A stretch of DNA of 12,871 nt, taken from contig NZ_JAOZOZ010000041.1 of NCBI RefSeq assembly GCF_029933015.1, positions 1 to 12,871 on the forward strand, read 5' to 3'. The position numbers and the translations under genes were made by a program. This DNA comes from Hydrogenimonas sp. (GTDB lineage: Bacteria > Campylobacterota > Campylobacteria > Campylobacterales > Hydrogenimonadaceae). How positions within the stretch are numbered: position 1 is the first letter of the stretch; every line of letters begins with the position of its first letter. Positions 7,384 to 12,871 of the stretch are shown here, one piece after another. The notes below the pieces were generated by a model, which was given only the letters and a program-made list of their open reading frames with translations, was not told the DNA's origin and searched no databases.

Positions 7384-8682
7384 ATGCTGCGTTTCGCCCC
7401 GACTCCGACGGAGGATATGCATATCGGTGATCTGCGCATCGCCATTTTCAGTTACATCGTCGCCCGGCAGCGCGGCGAACGGTTCATCGTGCGTATCGAA
7501 GACGACGACAAAGAGCGCAACATAGAGGGAAAAGAACGGGAGATTCTCGAAATCCTGCAGCTGTGCGGCCTCCATCCCTCCGATGTCTACTACCAAAGCC
7601 ACAACCTCACCATCCACCAGCACATGGCGATCAAACTTCTCGGAGAGCGCAAAGCCTTCGCCTGTTTCTGTCCACCAGAAGAGCTTGAAATGGAGCGCAA
7701 GAGGGCCGAAGAGGAGAAAAGAGCCTACCGTTACAGCGGAAAATGCGAGCGTTTGACGGATGCCGAAGTGCTCGAAAACGAAAAACCCTTCACCGTCCGC
7801 CTGAAAAAACCGGAAGAACCGGTGGCGTTCGACGACATCGTCCAGGGCCGACAAAGCTACGCACCCGAAGAGATCGACAGCTTCGTCATCATGCGCGCCG
7901 ACAAAACCCCCACCCACGACTTCGCATGCGCCATCGACGACATGATCCACGACATCTCCCTGGTGATCCGCAGCCAGGAGCGTATCGGCGACACCCCCAG
8001 GCAGATTCATGTCCGCAACCGGCTCGGATACGACAAAACGGTGGAGTACGCCCACCTGCCGATCATCCTGAACGCGGAGGGCGAAAAGATCTCCGAACGT
8101 GACGCGGCTTCCGGCGTCAAGCGGCTTCTGGAGGAGGGATTTCTCCCCGAAGCGATCGTCAACTACCTGATCCTGCTGGGCAACGAAGCACCCAGGGAGA
8201 TCTTCACGATCGAAGAGGCGATAGAGTGGTTCGATCTGAAAAAACTCTCCAAAGCCCCGGCGAAATTCGACATCGAAAAGCTGCGTTTTCTCAACCGCGA
8301 ACATATGCGCCTGATGGACCCCAAGGAGCTCTCCCGCGCCTTCGGTTTCGCCGACGAAGCGGTGGGAAATCTGGTCAAGTGCCATCTCGATGAGGGAAGT
8401 ACGATCAGGGAGATCAAACCGAAAATCGAAGCGATCTTCGGCGCCAAACCTTTCGAAGGAGAGTGGAAAGAGCCGATGGAAAAGCTGCGCGATGCGCTCA
8501 AAAACGCGCCGCTTCTTGAAACCTTCGACGAACTGCAAAGCCACCTGACGCGCGAGACGGGCCTGGAGGGCGAAAATCTCTCCAAAGCGCTTCGGCTGCT
8601 GCTGACGGGTAGAGAAGAGGGGCCCGAACTTTCCGCGCTCTACCCCTGGCTCAAATCTTATCTACAGGAGATAGTCAAATGA
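7384..8682 (+). CDS. gltX2: Glutamyl-tRNA synthetase 2 (probably tRNA-Gln-charging type)
   Basis: A 432-residue class I synthetase. It begins MLRFAPTPTED with HIG at 13-15, continues with RIEDDDKERNIEG near 37-49, and has a C-terminal anticodon-binding region. Sequence and neighbours match GltX2 of Helicobacter and Campylobacter. In H. pylori the second enzyme (GluRS2) attaches Glu to tRNA-Gln, and GatCAB then amidates it; the same role is inferred here. Two signatures are unusual. The usual SPTG before HIGH is TPTE (E10), and the KMSKS loop reads KISER at 235-239, so its second Lys is Glu238. That Lys normally helps ATP-dependent activation, so catalysis may be altered. AGAAGGGA at 7372-7379 serves as ribosome binding site. 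The TGA overlaps the yggT start by 4 bp, so it heads the operon gltX2-yggT-slt. Confidence 0.92.
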   Translation: MLRFAPTPTEDMHIGDLRIAIFSYIVARQRGERFIVRIEDDDKERNIEGKEREILEILQLCGLHPSDVYYQSHNLTIHQHMAIKLLGERKAFACFCPPEELEMERKRAEEEKRAYRYSGKCERLTDAEVLENEKPFTVRLKKPEEPVAFDDIVQGRQSYAPEEIDSFVIMRADKTPTHDFACAIDDMIHDISLVIRSQERIGDTPRQIHVRNRLGYDKTVEYAHLPIILNAEGEKISERDAASGVKRLLEEGFLPEAIVNYLILLGNEAPREIFTIEEAIEWFDLKKLSKAPAKFDIEKLRFLNREHMRLMDPKELSRAFGFADEAVGNLVKCHLDEGSTIREIKPKIEAIFGAKPFEGEWKEPMEKLRDALKNAPLLETFDELQSHLTRETGLEGENLSKALRLLLTGREEGPELSALYPWLKSYLQEIVK

Positions 8683-8954
8683 TATCCGCACTCATCTACG
8701 CCATCGTCAACGTTATCCACACGATCATCAGTATCTATATCTGGATCGTCATCATCGCGGCCCTCGTCAGCTGGGTACGCCCCGATCCCTACAATCCGAT
8801 CGTCCAGGCGCTCTACCGTCTGACGGAGCCGGTCTACGCATGGATCCGCCGCTACATTCCCACCGTCGTGGGAGGCATCGACCTGGCGCCGCTGATCGTC
8901 ATCATCGGGCTTCAGTTCATCGACGTTTTCCTGATGCGCCTGGTCTTTCACTAA
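8679..8954 (+). CDS. YggT family integral membrane protein
   Basis: A 91-residue protein with two hydrophobic segments (about residues 8-33 and 68-89) around a conserved loop that contains VRPDPYNP and LTEP, typical of the YGGT family (DUF, formerly YCF19-like). The family has one or two such units; this is the single-unit form common in Campylobacterota. Its role is not settled; relatives are linked to envelope, osmotic or division functions. AGGAG at 8666-8670 is 8 nt before the ATG, which overlaps the gltX2 stop as ATGA. The following slt gene starts 4 bp after the stop. In C. jejuni the same three genes appear in the same order (Cj0845c-Cj0843c, from memory), supporting the identification. 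Confidence 0.9.
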   Translation: MISALIYAIVNVIHTIISIYIWIVIIAALVSWVRPDPYNPIVQALYRLTEPVYAWIRRYIPTVVGGIDLAPLIVIIGLQFIDVFLMRLVFH

Positions 8955-8958
8955 ACCG

Positions 8959-10587
8959 ATGCTGCTGCGAAGGATCGCGATAGCGGGAGCGCTGGCTCCC
9001 ATGCTGCTCCTCTCTTCGGAGATCACGCTGGAGCGGATCGGCAAAATGCCCAGAAGCTACGCCAAGGATTTTTTTATCTGGCGCTTTTTCGACCAAAACA
9101 TCACCGCAAAAGAGGCCGACGCCGCCTTCTATCAGCTTCGCTCCGTCAACTGGAAACTGATCCACCGCTACGCGAAAAAGACGAAAAAGCCGGGATTCGC
9201 CATGGCGGACCGGTGCTACCGTCTGGGGCCGGACAAGCTGCCTGCCAAAGAGGCGGCTTGCAGCGCCATCGCTATCACCCCCTACCGCTTCTCCAAACTC
9301 TCCAGCGAAAAACAGTTCCGACTTATCGGCCAGCTCTCCGACTATCCGAAACTGCTGCGCTGGATGGACATCATGGCGGATGAAGAGCCCTTCTTTCAAC
9401 TCGTCAAGAGCGACAGCGACACCTTTTTCGAAGTGTTCAACCGCTGCGGCAGGGATTGGCGCAAAAAGCACCTCGACCATCCGCTGCCACCCAAACTGGT
9501 CGAACGTCTCTCGAAAGAGAAAAAGTTCGCCCAGAGCGTCAAACTGATCGTTACCGACAACGATCTCGGGAAACTTCAGAAGTCGCTTCTGGGAATCGAC
9601 TCGAAACCTCTGGACCATCAGACCACCTTCTTTCTCGCCATGAACGCGCTGCGTCACGACCATCCGAAGCTGGCGAAGATCTATCTGGCCGACGCCTACA
9701 AGAAAGCGTGGTTTCGATTCGACAAGGACAAGGTTCTCTTCTGGCTCGCGCAGATCGATCCGGGAAAATCCTGGCTCGAAGACCTCTCCAAAAGTTTCGA
9801 TCTCAACATCTACACCCTCTACGCCCATGAAAAGCTGGGGACCCGCTGGCCCAGAGTCGTCTCGCCCTCTTTCGGGGAAAAGCGGTGCCGATACGACATC
9901 ACCGACCCTTTTGCCTGGCTGGAGATCCTAAAGACGATCAGGGGGAAAAAAGAGAATTTTCTGATCGACTACGGCAAACGTTTCGCCTGCGACAAAACAG
10001 TGGGACACTACGCCTTCATCATGGAGCGCGCCTCCCGCTACCGCACCCACTATTTTCCGATCCCCTACGAAGAGGCCTACGAGGGGCTCTCCGTCGACGA
10101 CAAGGCACTCGTCCTCGCCCTCGCACGCCAGGAGAGCCGCTTCATCCCCTCCTCCATCTCCCCTTCCTACGCACTGGGAATGATGCAGATCATGCCCTTT
10201 CTCGTCAAAGCACTGGCGAAAGAGAGAAAAGAATCCTTCGATCTTGACAGAATGTTCGACCCGGAGACGAACGTCGCCTACGCCAGAACCCATCTGAAAT
10301 ATCTGAAGCGTTCGGTATGGCACCCGCTTTTCATCGCGTACGCCTACAACGGCGGCATCGGCTTTACGAAACGTCTGCTGACGACAAGGGGGCTGTTCAC
10401 GAAGGATGCCTACGAACCGTGGCTGAGTATGGAGCTGGTCTATTACGACGAAAGCAGACGATACGGCAAGAAGGTTCTCGCCAACTATATCGTCTACAAA
10501 AAGCTGCTGGGAGATCCTATCAGCGTCTCTTCGGCCGTTGAAAATCTAACCGAACCGAACCGTACGGATAGATTCCGAAATCGATAG
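8959..10587 (+). CDS. slt: Soluble lytic murein transglycosylase (Slt, family 1A type)
   Basis: A 542-residue periplasmic enzyme that cleaves the MurNAc-GlcNAc bond of peptidoglycan to give 1,6-anhydro ends. Residues 1-20 form a Sec-type signal peptide (RR, then a hydrophobic core). Residues about 25-350 are helical and correspond to the superhelical U/L region, and about 365-520 form the lysozyme-like SLT domain. The catalytic Glu is E392 in ARQESRF, followed by SPSYALGMMQIMP and AYNGG (462-466). No lipobox is present. The ribosome binding site is weak, but the start lies only 4 bp after yggT, so coupling is likely. After the domain-typical KKLLGDP the frame continues about 25 residues with no conserved look and overlaps the opposite lipoprotein gene by 68 bp, so the C-terminal tail is probably lineage-specific. 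Confidence 0.93.
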   Translation: MLLRRIAIAGALAPMLLLSSEITLERIGKMPRSYAKDFFIWRFFDQNITAKEADAAFYQLRSVNWKLIHRYAKKTKKPGFAMADRCYRLGPDKLPAKEAACSAIAITPYRFSKLSSEKQFRLIGQLSDYPKLLRWMDIMADEEPFFQLVKSDSDTFFEVFNRCGRDWRKKHLDHPLPPKLVERLSKEKKFAQSVKLIVTDNDLGKLQKSLLGIDSKPLDHQTTFFLAMNALRHDHPKLAKIYLADAYKKAWFRFDKDKVLFWLAQIDPGKSWLEDLSKSFDLNIYTLYAHEKLGTRWPRVVSPSFGEKRCRYDITDPFAWLEILKTIRGKKENFLIDYGKRFACDKTVGHYAFIMERASRYRTHYFPIPYEEAYEGLSVDDKALVLALARQESRFIPSSISPSYALGMMQIMPFLVKALAKERKESFDLDRMFDPETNVAYARTHLKYLKRSVWHPLFIAYAYNGGIGFTKRLLTTRGLFTKDAYEPWLSMELVYYDESRRYGKKVLANYIVYKKLLGDPISVSSAVENLTEPNRTDRFRNR

Positions 10588-11014
10588 CGAGGCGTGTCGC
10601 CGCGGTGGAGGGAAATTTCACGATAAAGTATTTTCCCCACCGGTTGACGTTGGGCATCAGTTTGTAGATGTCGTCCGTCTCCTGCACTTTCTCGATGGAG
10701 AGCGGTTCCATACCGTTGAGCCGGATATGGTAGTTTTTCTTGAACTCCTCCACGTCCAGCTCCGTCACGATGCCGACGAAAAAGAAGGTGCCGTCGTCAT
10801 CGGAATATCTGTCCGGAAAGACTTCGTTCAGAAGCGTCGCGGTGATGGCCGCTTTCGTTTCGAGACCGCGCACCACCTGATCTTCCCGGGTATAGACGAG
10901 TGCCTTTTCGTAGATTTTGTCGGGTTCGAAAAGCTGCGTGACCTGGTTTTTCGGACTACAGCCTCCCAGTGAGAGCATCAGGGCCATCGCAGCCAATAGA
11001 AACTTTTTTTTCAC
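10520..11014 (-). CDS. Putative lipoprotein of unknown function
   Basis: A 164-residue protein with a clear lipoprotein signal: KKK at 2-4, a hydrophobic core and the lipobox LGGC with C19 as lipid attachment site. The rest is soluble, mixed alpha/beta in look, with no motif I recognise. Translation begins at GTG, preceded by AAAAGG about 7 nt upstream; an internal ATG at residue 10 would break the signal peptide. It stands alone on the minus strand between slt and mobB. C. jejuni has a lipoprotein gene in the same place and orientation (Cj0842, from memory), so position and strand seem conserved. The 3' end runs 68 bp into the convergent slt gene. Its constant place beside a lytic transglycosylase hints at an envelope role, but that is inference. 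Confidence 0.85.
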   Translation of the reverse strand: MKKKFLLAAMALMLSLGGCSPKNQVTQLFEPDKIYEKALVYTREDQVVRGLETKAAITATLLNEVFPDRYSDDDGTFFFVGIVTELDVEEFKKNYHIRLNGMEPLSIEKVQETDDIYKLMPNVNRWGKYFIVKFPSTAATRLAIDFGIYPYGSVRLDFQRPKRR

Positions 11015-11044
11015 CTTTCGGACCTTTTGTGCAGATGTTGAAGA

Positions 11045-11053
11045 ATTTTATCA
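11045..11053 (-). promoter_or_regulatory. Extended -10 promoter of the lipoprotein gene
   Basis: On the minus strand the sequence is TGATAAAAT, a one-mismatch -10 with the TGn extension. It would start transcription near 11038, about 24 nt before the GTG start. Confidence 0.5.
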
Positions 11054-11081
11054 CATAATCCTTTCTTTAACCCTTTTTGGT

Positions 11082-11087
11082 TATAAT
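11082..11087 (+). promoter_or_regulatory. -10 element of the mobB-fbp operon
   Basis: A perfect TATAAT preceded by a T-rich stretch and TGGT. No convincing -35 is seen. The start would be near 11094, about 23 nt before the TTG of mobB. It is divergent from the lipoprotein promoter, with the two -10 elements about 30 bp apart. Confidence 0.55.
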
Positions 11088-11116
11088 CTTCATCATTTTA
11101 CATCGAGGTAGAGACT

Positions 11117-11614
11117 TTGCAGAAACGTTTAGCAATCGCCTTCACCGGCCCCTCCAACAGCGGCAAAACGACGATTATCGAAAAGGTGGCGCGTGTTTTG
11201 ATCGAAGAGTACAAAATCGCCATCGTAAAAAACGATCCGAAAGACAAAGCGACATTCGATGTAGAAGGCAAGGACAGCTGGAAATTTTTCCGCACAGGCG
11301 CCGAAGTGGTCGTGACATCTCCGACACGGACCACCTACTTTTCCCACCGACAGAAGAGTATCGAAGAGATCATCCGTATGATAGACGATTTCGACTATCT
11401 GCTCGTCGAAGGCCTCAAGACCCTTCCGCTTCCGCGGATCGCCGTTTTCCGCAACGCGATCGACGAGAGCTACTTCTCCTGCTCCGAAGCGATCGCCATC
11501 GACGATACGATTGATATAGAAAAATATGAAATACCGCCGTCCATCGACATCCTCGACCTCAACGATGTCGACCAGATCATCGGCTGGATAAAAACCCACG
11601 CAAAGGCTGTTTAA
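11117..11614 (+). CDS. mobB: Molybdopterin-guanine dinucleotide biosynthesis adaptor MobB
   Basis: A 165-residue P-loop protein. The Walker A motif GPSNSGKTT lies at residues 11-19, followed by the MobB-like pattern IAIVKNDPKDKATFDVEGKDSW (split: the KNDPKDK and DVEGKDSW parts) and LLVEGLK near 97-103. MobB binds GTP and assists MobA in attaching GMP to molybdopterin, making the MGD cofactor of enzymes such as nitrate reductase and formate dehydrogenase. It is not strictly required in E. coli. No other cofactor gene lies nearby. The start is TTG; GAGGT at 11105-11109 lies 7 nt upstream, and the protein starts directly with the first beta strand, as expected. The TAA shares one base with the fbp ATG (TAATG). 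The mobB-fbp pair matches C. jejuni Cj0841c-Cj0840c (from memory). Confidence 0.9.
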   Translation: MQKRLAIAFTGPSNSGKTTIIEKVARVLIEEYKIAIVKNDPKDKATFDVEGKDSWKFFRTGAEVVVTSPTRTTYFSHRQKSIEEIIRMIDDFDYLLVEGLKTLPLPRIAVFRNAIDESYFSCSEAIAIDDTIDIEKYEIPPSIDILDLNDVDQIIGWIKTHAKAV

Positions 11615-12465
11615 TGACACTCAAACCTGTATTCGACGCCATCGAACGATCGGCCCACCGCATCCGAGAAGCCATCACGAACGAAGATCTCTGCTACGGA
11701 GACTCCTGCAACGCCACCGGAGACATGCAGCTCAAGCTCGACATCCAAAGCGACCTGATCATCGCCGAGGAGTTCTCCAAAATCACGGCGATCAAAGCGA
11801 TCGCCAGCGAAGAGAAGGAGGAAGCCGAAACGCTTCACCCCGAAGGACGTTTCATGATCGCCTACGATCCCCTCGACGGCTCGAGCCTGATCGATGTCGA
11901 CCTGAGCGTCGGCACGATCTACGGCATCTACGACGGCGAATTCCAGGCGCAGAACATGCTGGCGGCCGTCTATGTGGTCCACGGCCCGCGCCTGGAGATG
12001 GTGACCGCCTACAAAGGGGGCGTGCGCCACTACATCTTCCGCCACGGCCGCTTCGCCGAACAGGAGACGATCCGGCTGAACGAAAAAGGCAAGCTCAACG
12101 CGCCGGGCGGCACGCAGATGCACTGGTATCCCCACCACAAAAAACTGGTCGACGGCCTCTTCGCAGAAGGGTACCGCCTCCGCTACTCCGGCGGCATGGT
12201 ACCCGACCTGCATCAGATCCTTCTCAAAGGGGGCGGGCTCTTCAGCTACCCGGGTACGACCGACAAACCGGAGGGAAAACTCCGCAAACTCTTCGAAGTC
12301 TTCCCCTTCGCTTACGTCTACGAAACGGCCGGAGGCGAAGCGATCGACGACAAAGGAAACCGTCTGCTGGATCTGCCCTGCAGCGATCCCCACGAAACGA
12401 CGCCCTGTTTCCTGGGCAGCAGACACGAGATCGCGAAGGTGAAAGAGGCCTATGGCATCGGCTGA
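11614..12465 (+). CDS. fbp: Fructose-1,6-bisphosphatase, class I
   Basis: A 283-residue cytosolic enzyme that removes the 1-phosphate of fructose 1,6-bisphosphate in gluconeogenesis. Class I motifs are present: the acidic SEEKEE near 65-70, the metal site YDPLDGSS (D85, D88), YSGGMVPDLHQIL, KLRKLFEVFPFAYVYE and the C-terminal CFLGS. At 283 residues it is somewhat shorter than the E. coli enzyme. Many Campylobacterota lack a complete glycolytic route and rely on gluconeogenesis, which fits an unlinked housekeeping role. AAAGG at 11602-11606 lies 7 nt before the ATG, inside the mobB end. The gene overlaps mobB by 1 nt and the next small gene by 14 bp, so the three are almost certainly co-transcribed from the promoter at 11082. 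Confidence 0.95.
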   Translation: MTLKPVFDAIERSAHRIREAITNEDLCYGDSCNATGDMQLKLDIQSDLIIAEEFSKITAIKAIASEEKEEAETLHPEGRFMIAYDPLDGSSLIDVDLSVGTIYGIYDGEFQAQNMLAAVYVVHGPRLEMVTAYKGGVRHYIFRHGRFAEQETIRLNEKGKLNAPGGTQMHWYPHHKKLVDGLFAEGYRLRYSGGMVPDLHQILLKGGGLFSYPGTTDKPEGKLRKLFEVFPFAYVYETAGGEAIDDKGNRLLDLPCSDPHETTPCFLGSRHEIAKVKEAYGIG

Positions 12466-12655
12466 AAGGACGCTGGACCGGTGGGAGCTGGCACGCGAAG
12501 AGGCGAAACGAAAGCTTCTGGCGTGCCAGCAGGAACACAATGTAGACAGCTGCATGAAGTGTGAAAAGGTCCTCGGCTGCGAAATCCGCAGCGAGTACGT
12601 CAAAAAAGTCTACGAAAGCATGAACAGGGGCGAAGGGGGAGGATTCGAGTTTTAA
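12452..12655 (+). CDS. Small four-cysteine protein, possible metal binder
   Basis: A 67-residue charged protein with no signal peptide. Four cysteines, C25, C34, C37 and C43, give the spacing C-x8-C-x2-C-x5-C, which could hold zinc or an Fe-S cluster. The C-terminus reads SMNRG followed by a glycine-rich GGGFEF. I recognise no named family. C. jejuni has a small hypothetical gene between fbp and metG (Cj0839c, from memory), so both place and existence seem conserved, which supports a real gene despite the size. AGAGG at 12444-12448 is only 3 nt from the ATG, an unusually short spacing, but the 14-bp overlap with fbp may give coupling. Confidence 0.8.
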   Translation: MASAERTLDRWELAREEAKRKLLACQQEHNVDSCMKCEKVLGCEIRSEYVKKVYESMNRGEGGGFEF

Positions 12656-12665
12656 ATGAAAAGTG

Positions 12666-12737
12666 AAAAATTAAAAATTAAAAGTTAGGGAGCGGATGCG
12701 ACCTTCCTCAATTTTTAACTTTTAATTTTTAATTTTT
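12666..12737. repeat. AT-rich element with perfect 22-bp inverted arms
   Basis: The arms at 12666-12687 and 12716-12737 are exact reverse complements built of ATTAAAA units, around a 28-nt GC-richer centre (12688-12715) containing GGGAGCGGATGCGACC. This fills most of the 101-bp gap between the four-Cys gene and metG. Its base composition differs sharply from the surroundings, which suggests a mobile or REP/MITE-like intergenic repeat. It may also act as a hairpin terminator or as a leader element for metG. No copy elsewhere in the window was seen. Confidence 0.7.
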
Positions 12738-12756
12738 AATTCGCGAAGGTTTGCAA

Positions 12757-12871
12757 ATGAGCGACAAGTGCAAGAAAATCTATATCACCACACCCATCTA
12801 CTACGTCAACGACGTGCCCCACATCGGACACGCCTATACGACGATCATCGCCGATACGCTGGCGCGTTACT
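12757..12871 (+). CDS. metG: Methionyl-tRNA synthetase, N-terminal part (cut by window end)
   Basis: The first 38 residues read MSDKCKKIYITTPIYYVND followed by the class I signature PHIGHAYTT, the HIGH-type ATP-binding motif of MetRS; the rest lies beyond the window. The enzyme charges tRNA-Met for initiation and elongation. GAAGG at 12745-12749 lies 7 nt before the ATG. The gene follows the fbp operon on the same strand, separated by the AT-rich inverted repeat. The order fbp-small gene-metG matches C. jejuni (Cj0840c-Cj0838c, from memory). It may be read through from the mobB promoter or from a promoter in the AT-rich element. Confidence 0.93.
   Translation, partial: MSDKCKKIYITTPIYYVNDVPHIGHAYTTIIADTLARY

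Noticed and set aside
5800..8544. Open frame of 914 codons on the minus strand
   Set aside because: It runs antisense through the EAL gene, the intergenic gap and gltX2, both of which have clear family motifs. Its composition (rich in F, V, D, R) is that of a shadow frame produced by strong codon bias, and no domain is recognisable.
11015..11116. Possible terminator between the lipoprotein gene and mobB
   Set aside because: The genes are divergent, so none is needed. The only inverted match, AACC/GGTT around a T-run, is 4 bp.
1..12871. CRISPR array, tRNA, rRNA, phage or transposase genes
   Set aside because: No regularly spaced direct repeats, tRNA-like cloverleaf, rRNA-like sequence or mobile-element protein was found by reading both strands.

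Overview
The window looks like chromosomal DNA from a fairly GC-rich member of the Campylobacterota (Epsilonproteobacteria), perhaps a vent-type lineage such as Hydrogenimonas, Nitratifractor or a relative. The genus is a guess. The class call rests on four things: the second, tRNA-Gln-type glutamyl-tRNA synthetase (GltX2); the gene order gltX2-yggT-slt-lipoprotein-mobB-fbp-small Cys protein-metG, which matches (from memory) the Campylobacter jejuni block Cj0845c to Cj0838c, including the reversed lipoprotein gene; promoters with a strong or extended -10 and weak -35; and the protein sequences themselves. It reads mainly as an ordinary housekeeping region. No phage, transposase, CRISPR array, rRNA or tRNA was seen.

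Layout. Positions 1-227 are non-coding and hold two diverged, inverted copies of a hairpin-forming repeat. Positions 241-3046 (+) encode a DUF58 protein and a TgpA-like membrane transglutaminase, which overlap and are normally partners of a MoxR ATPase gene that would lie upstream of the window. Positions 3036-5134 (-) are a tight three-gene operon: an IscU/NifU-like protein lacking part of the usual cluster-ligand set, a helical protein with ferritin-like Glu/His motifs, and phosphatidylserine decarboxylase. A 167-bp divergent promoter region separates it from a membrane c-di-GMP protein (5302-7356, +) that has a periplasmic c-heme sensor domain, a degenerate GGDEF and an intact-looking EAL.

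Positions 7384-10587 (+) are gltX2-yggT-slt, joined by a 4-bp overlap and a 4-bp gap. A lipoprotein gene on the minus strand (10520-11014) runs into the slt end with a 68-bp convergent overlap. It is divergent from mobB-fbp-small four-Cys protein (11117-12655, +). The window ends inside metG, which is preceded by an AT-rich element with perfect 22-bp inverted arms that could fold over the metG ribosome binding site.

No obvious new multi-gene system is present. The items most worth a second look are the non-canonical scaffold protein with its ferritin-like neighbour, the altered catalytic motifs of GltX2, the heme-linked GGDEF/EAL protein, and the two structured repeat elements.
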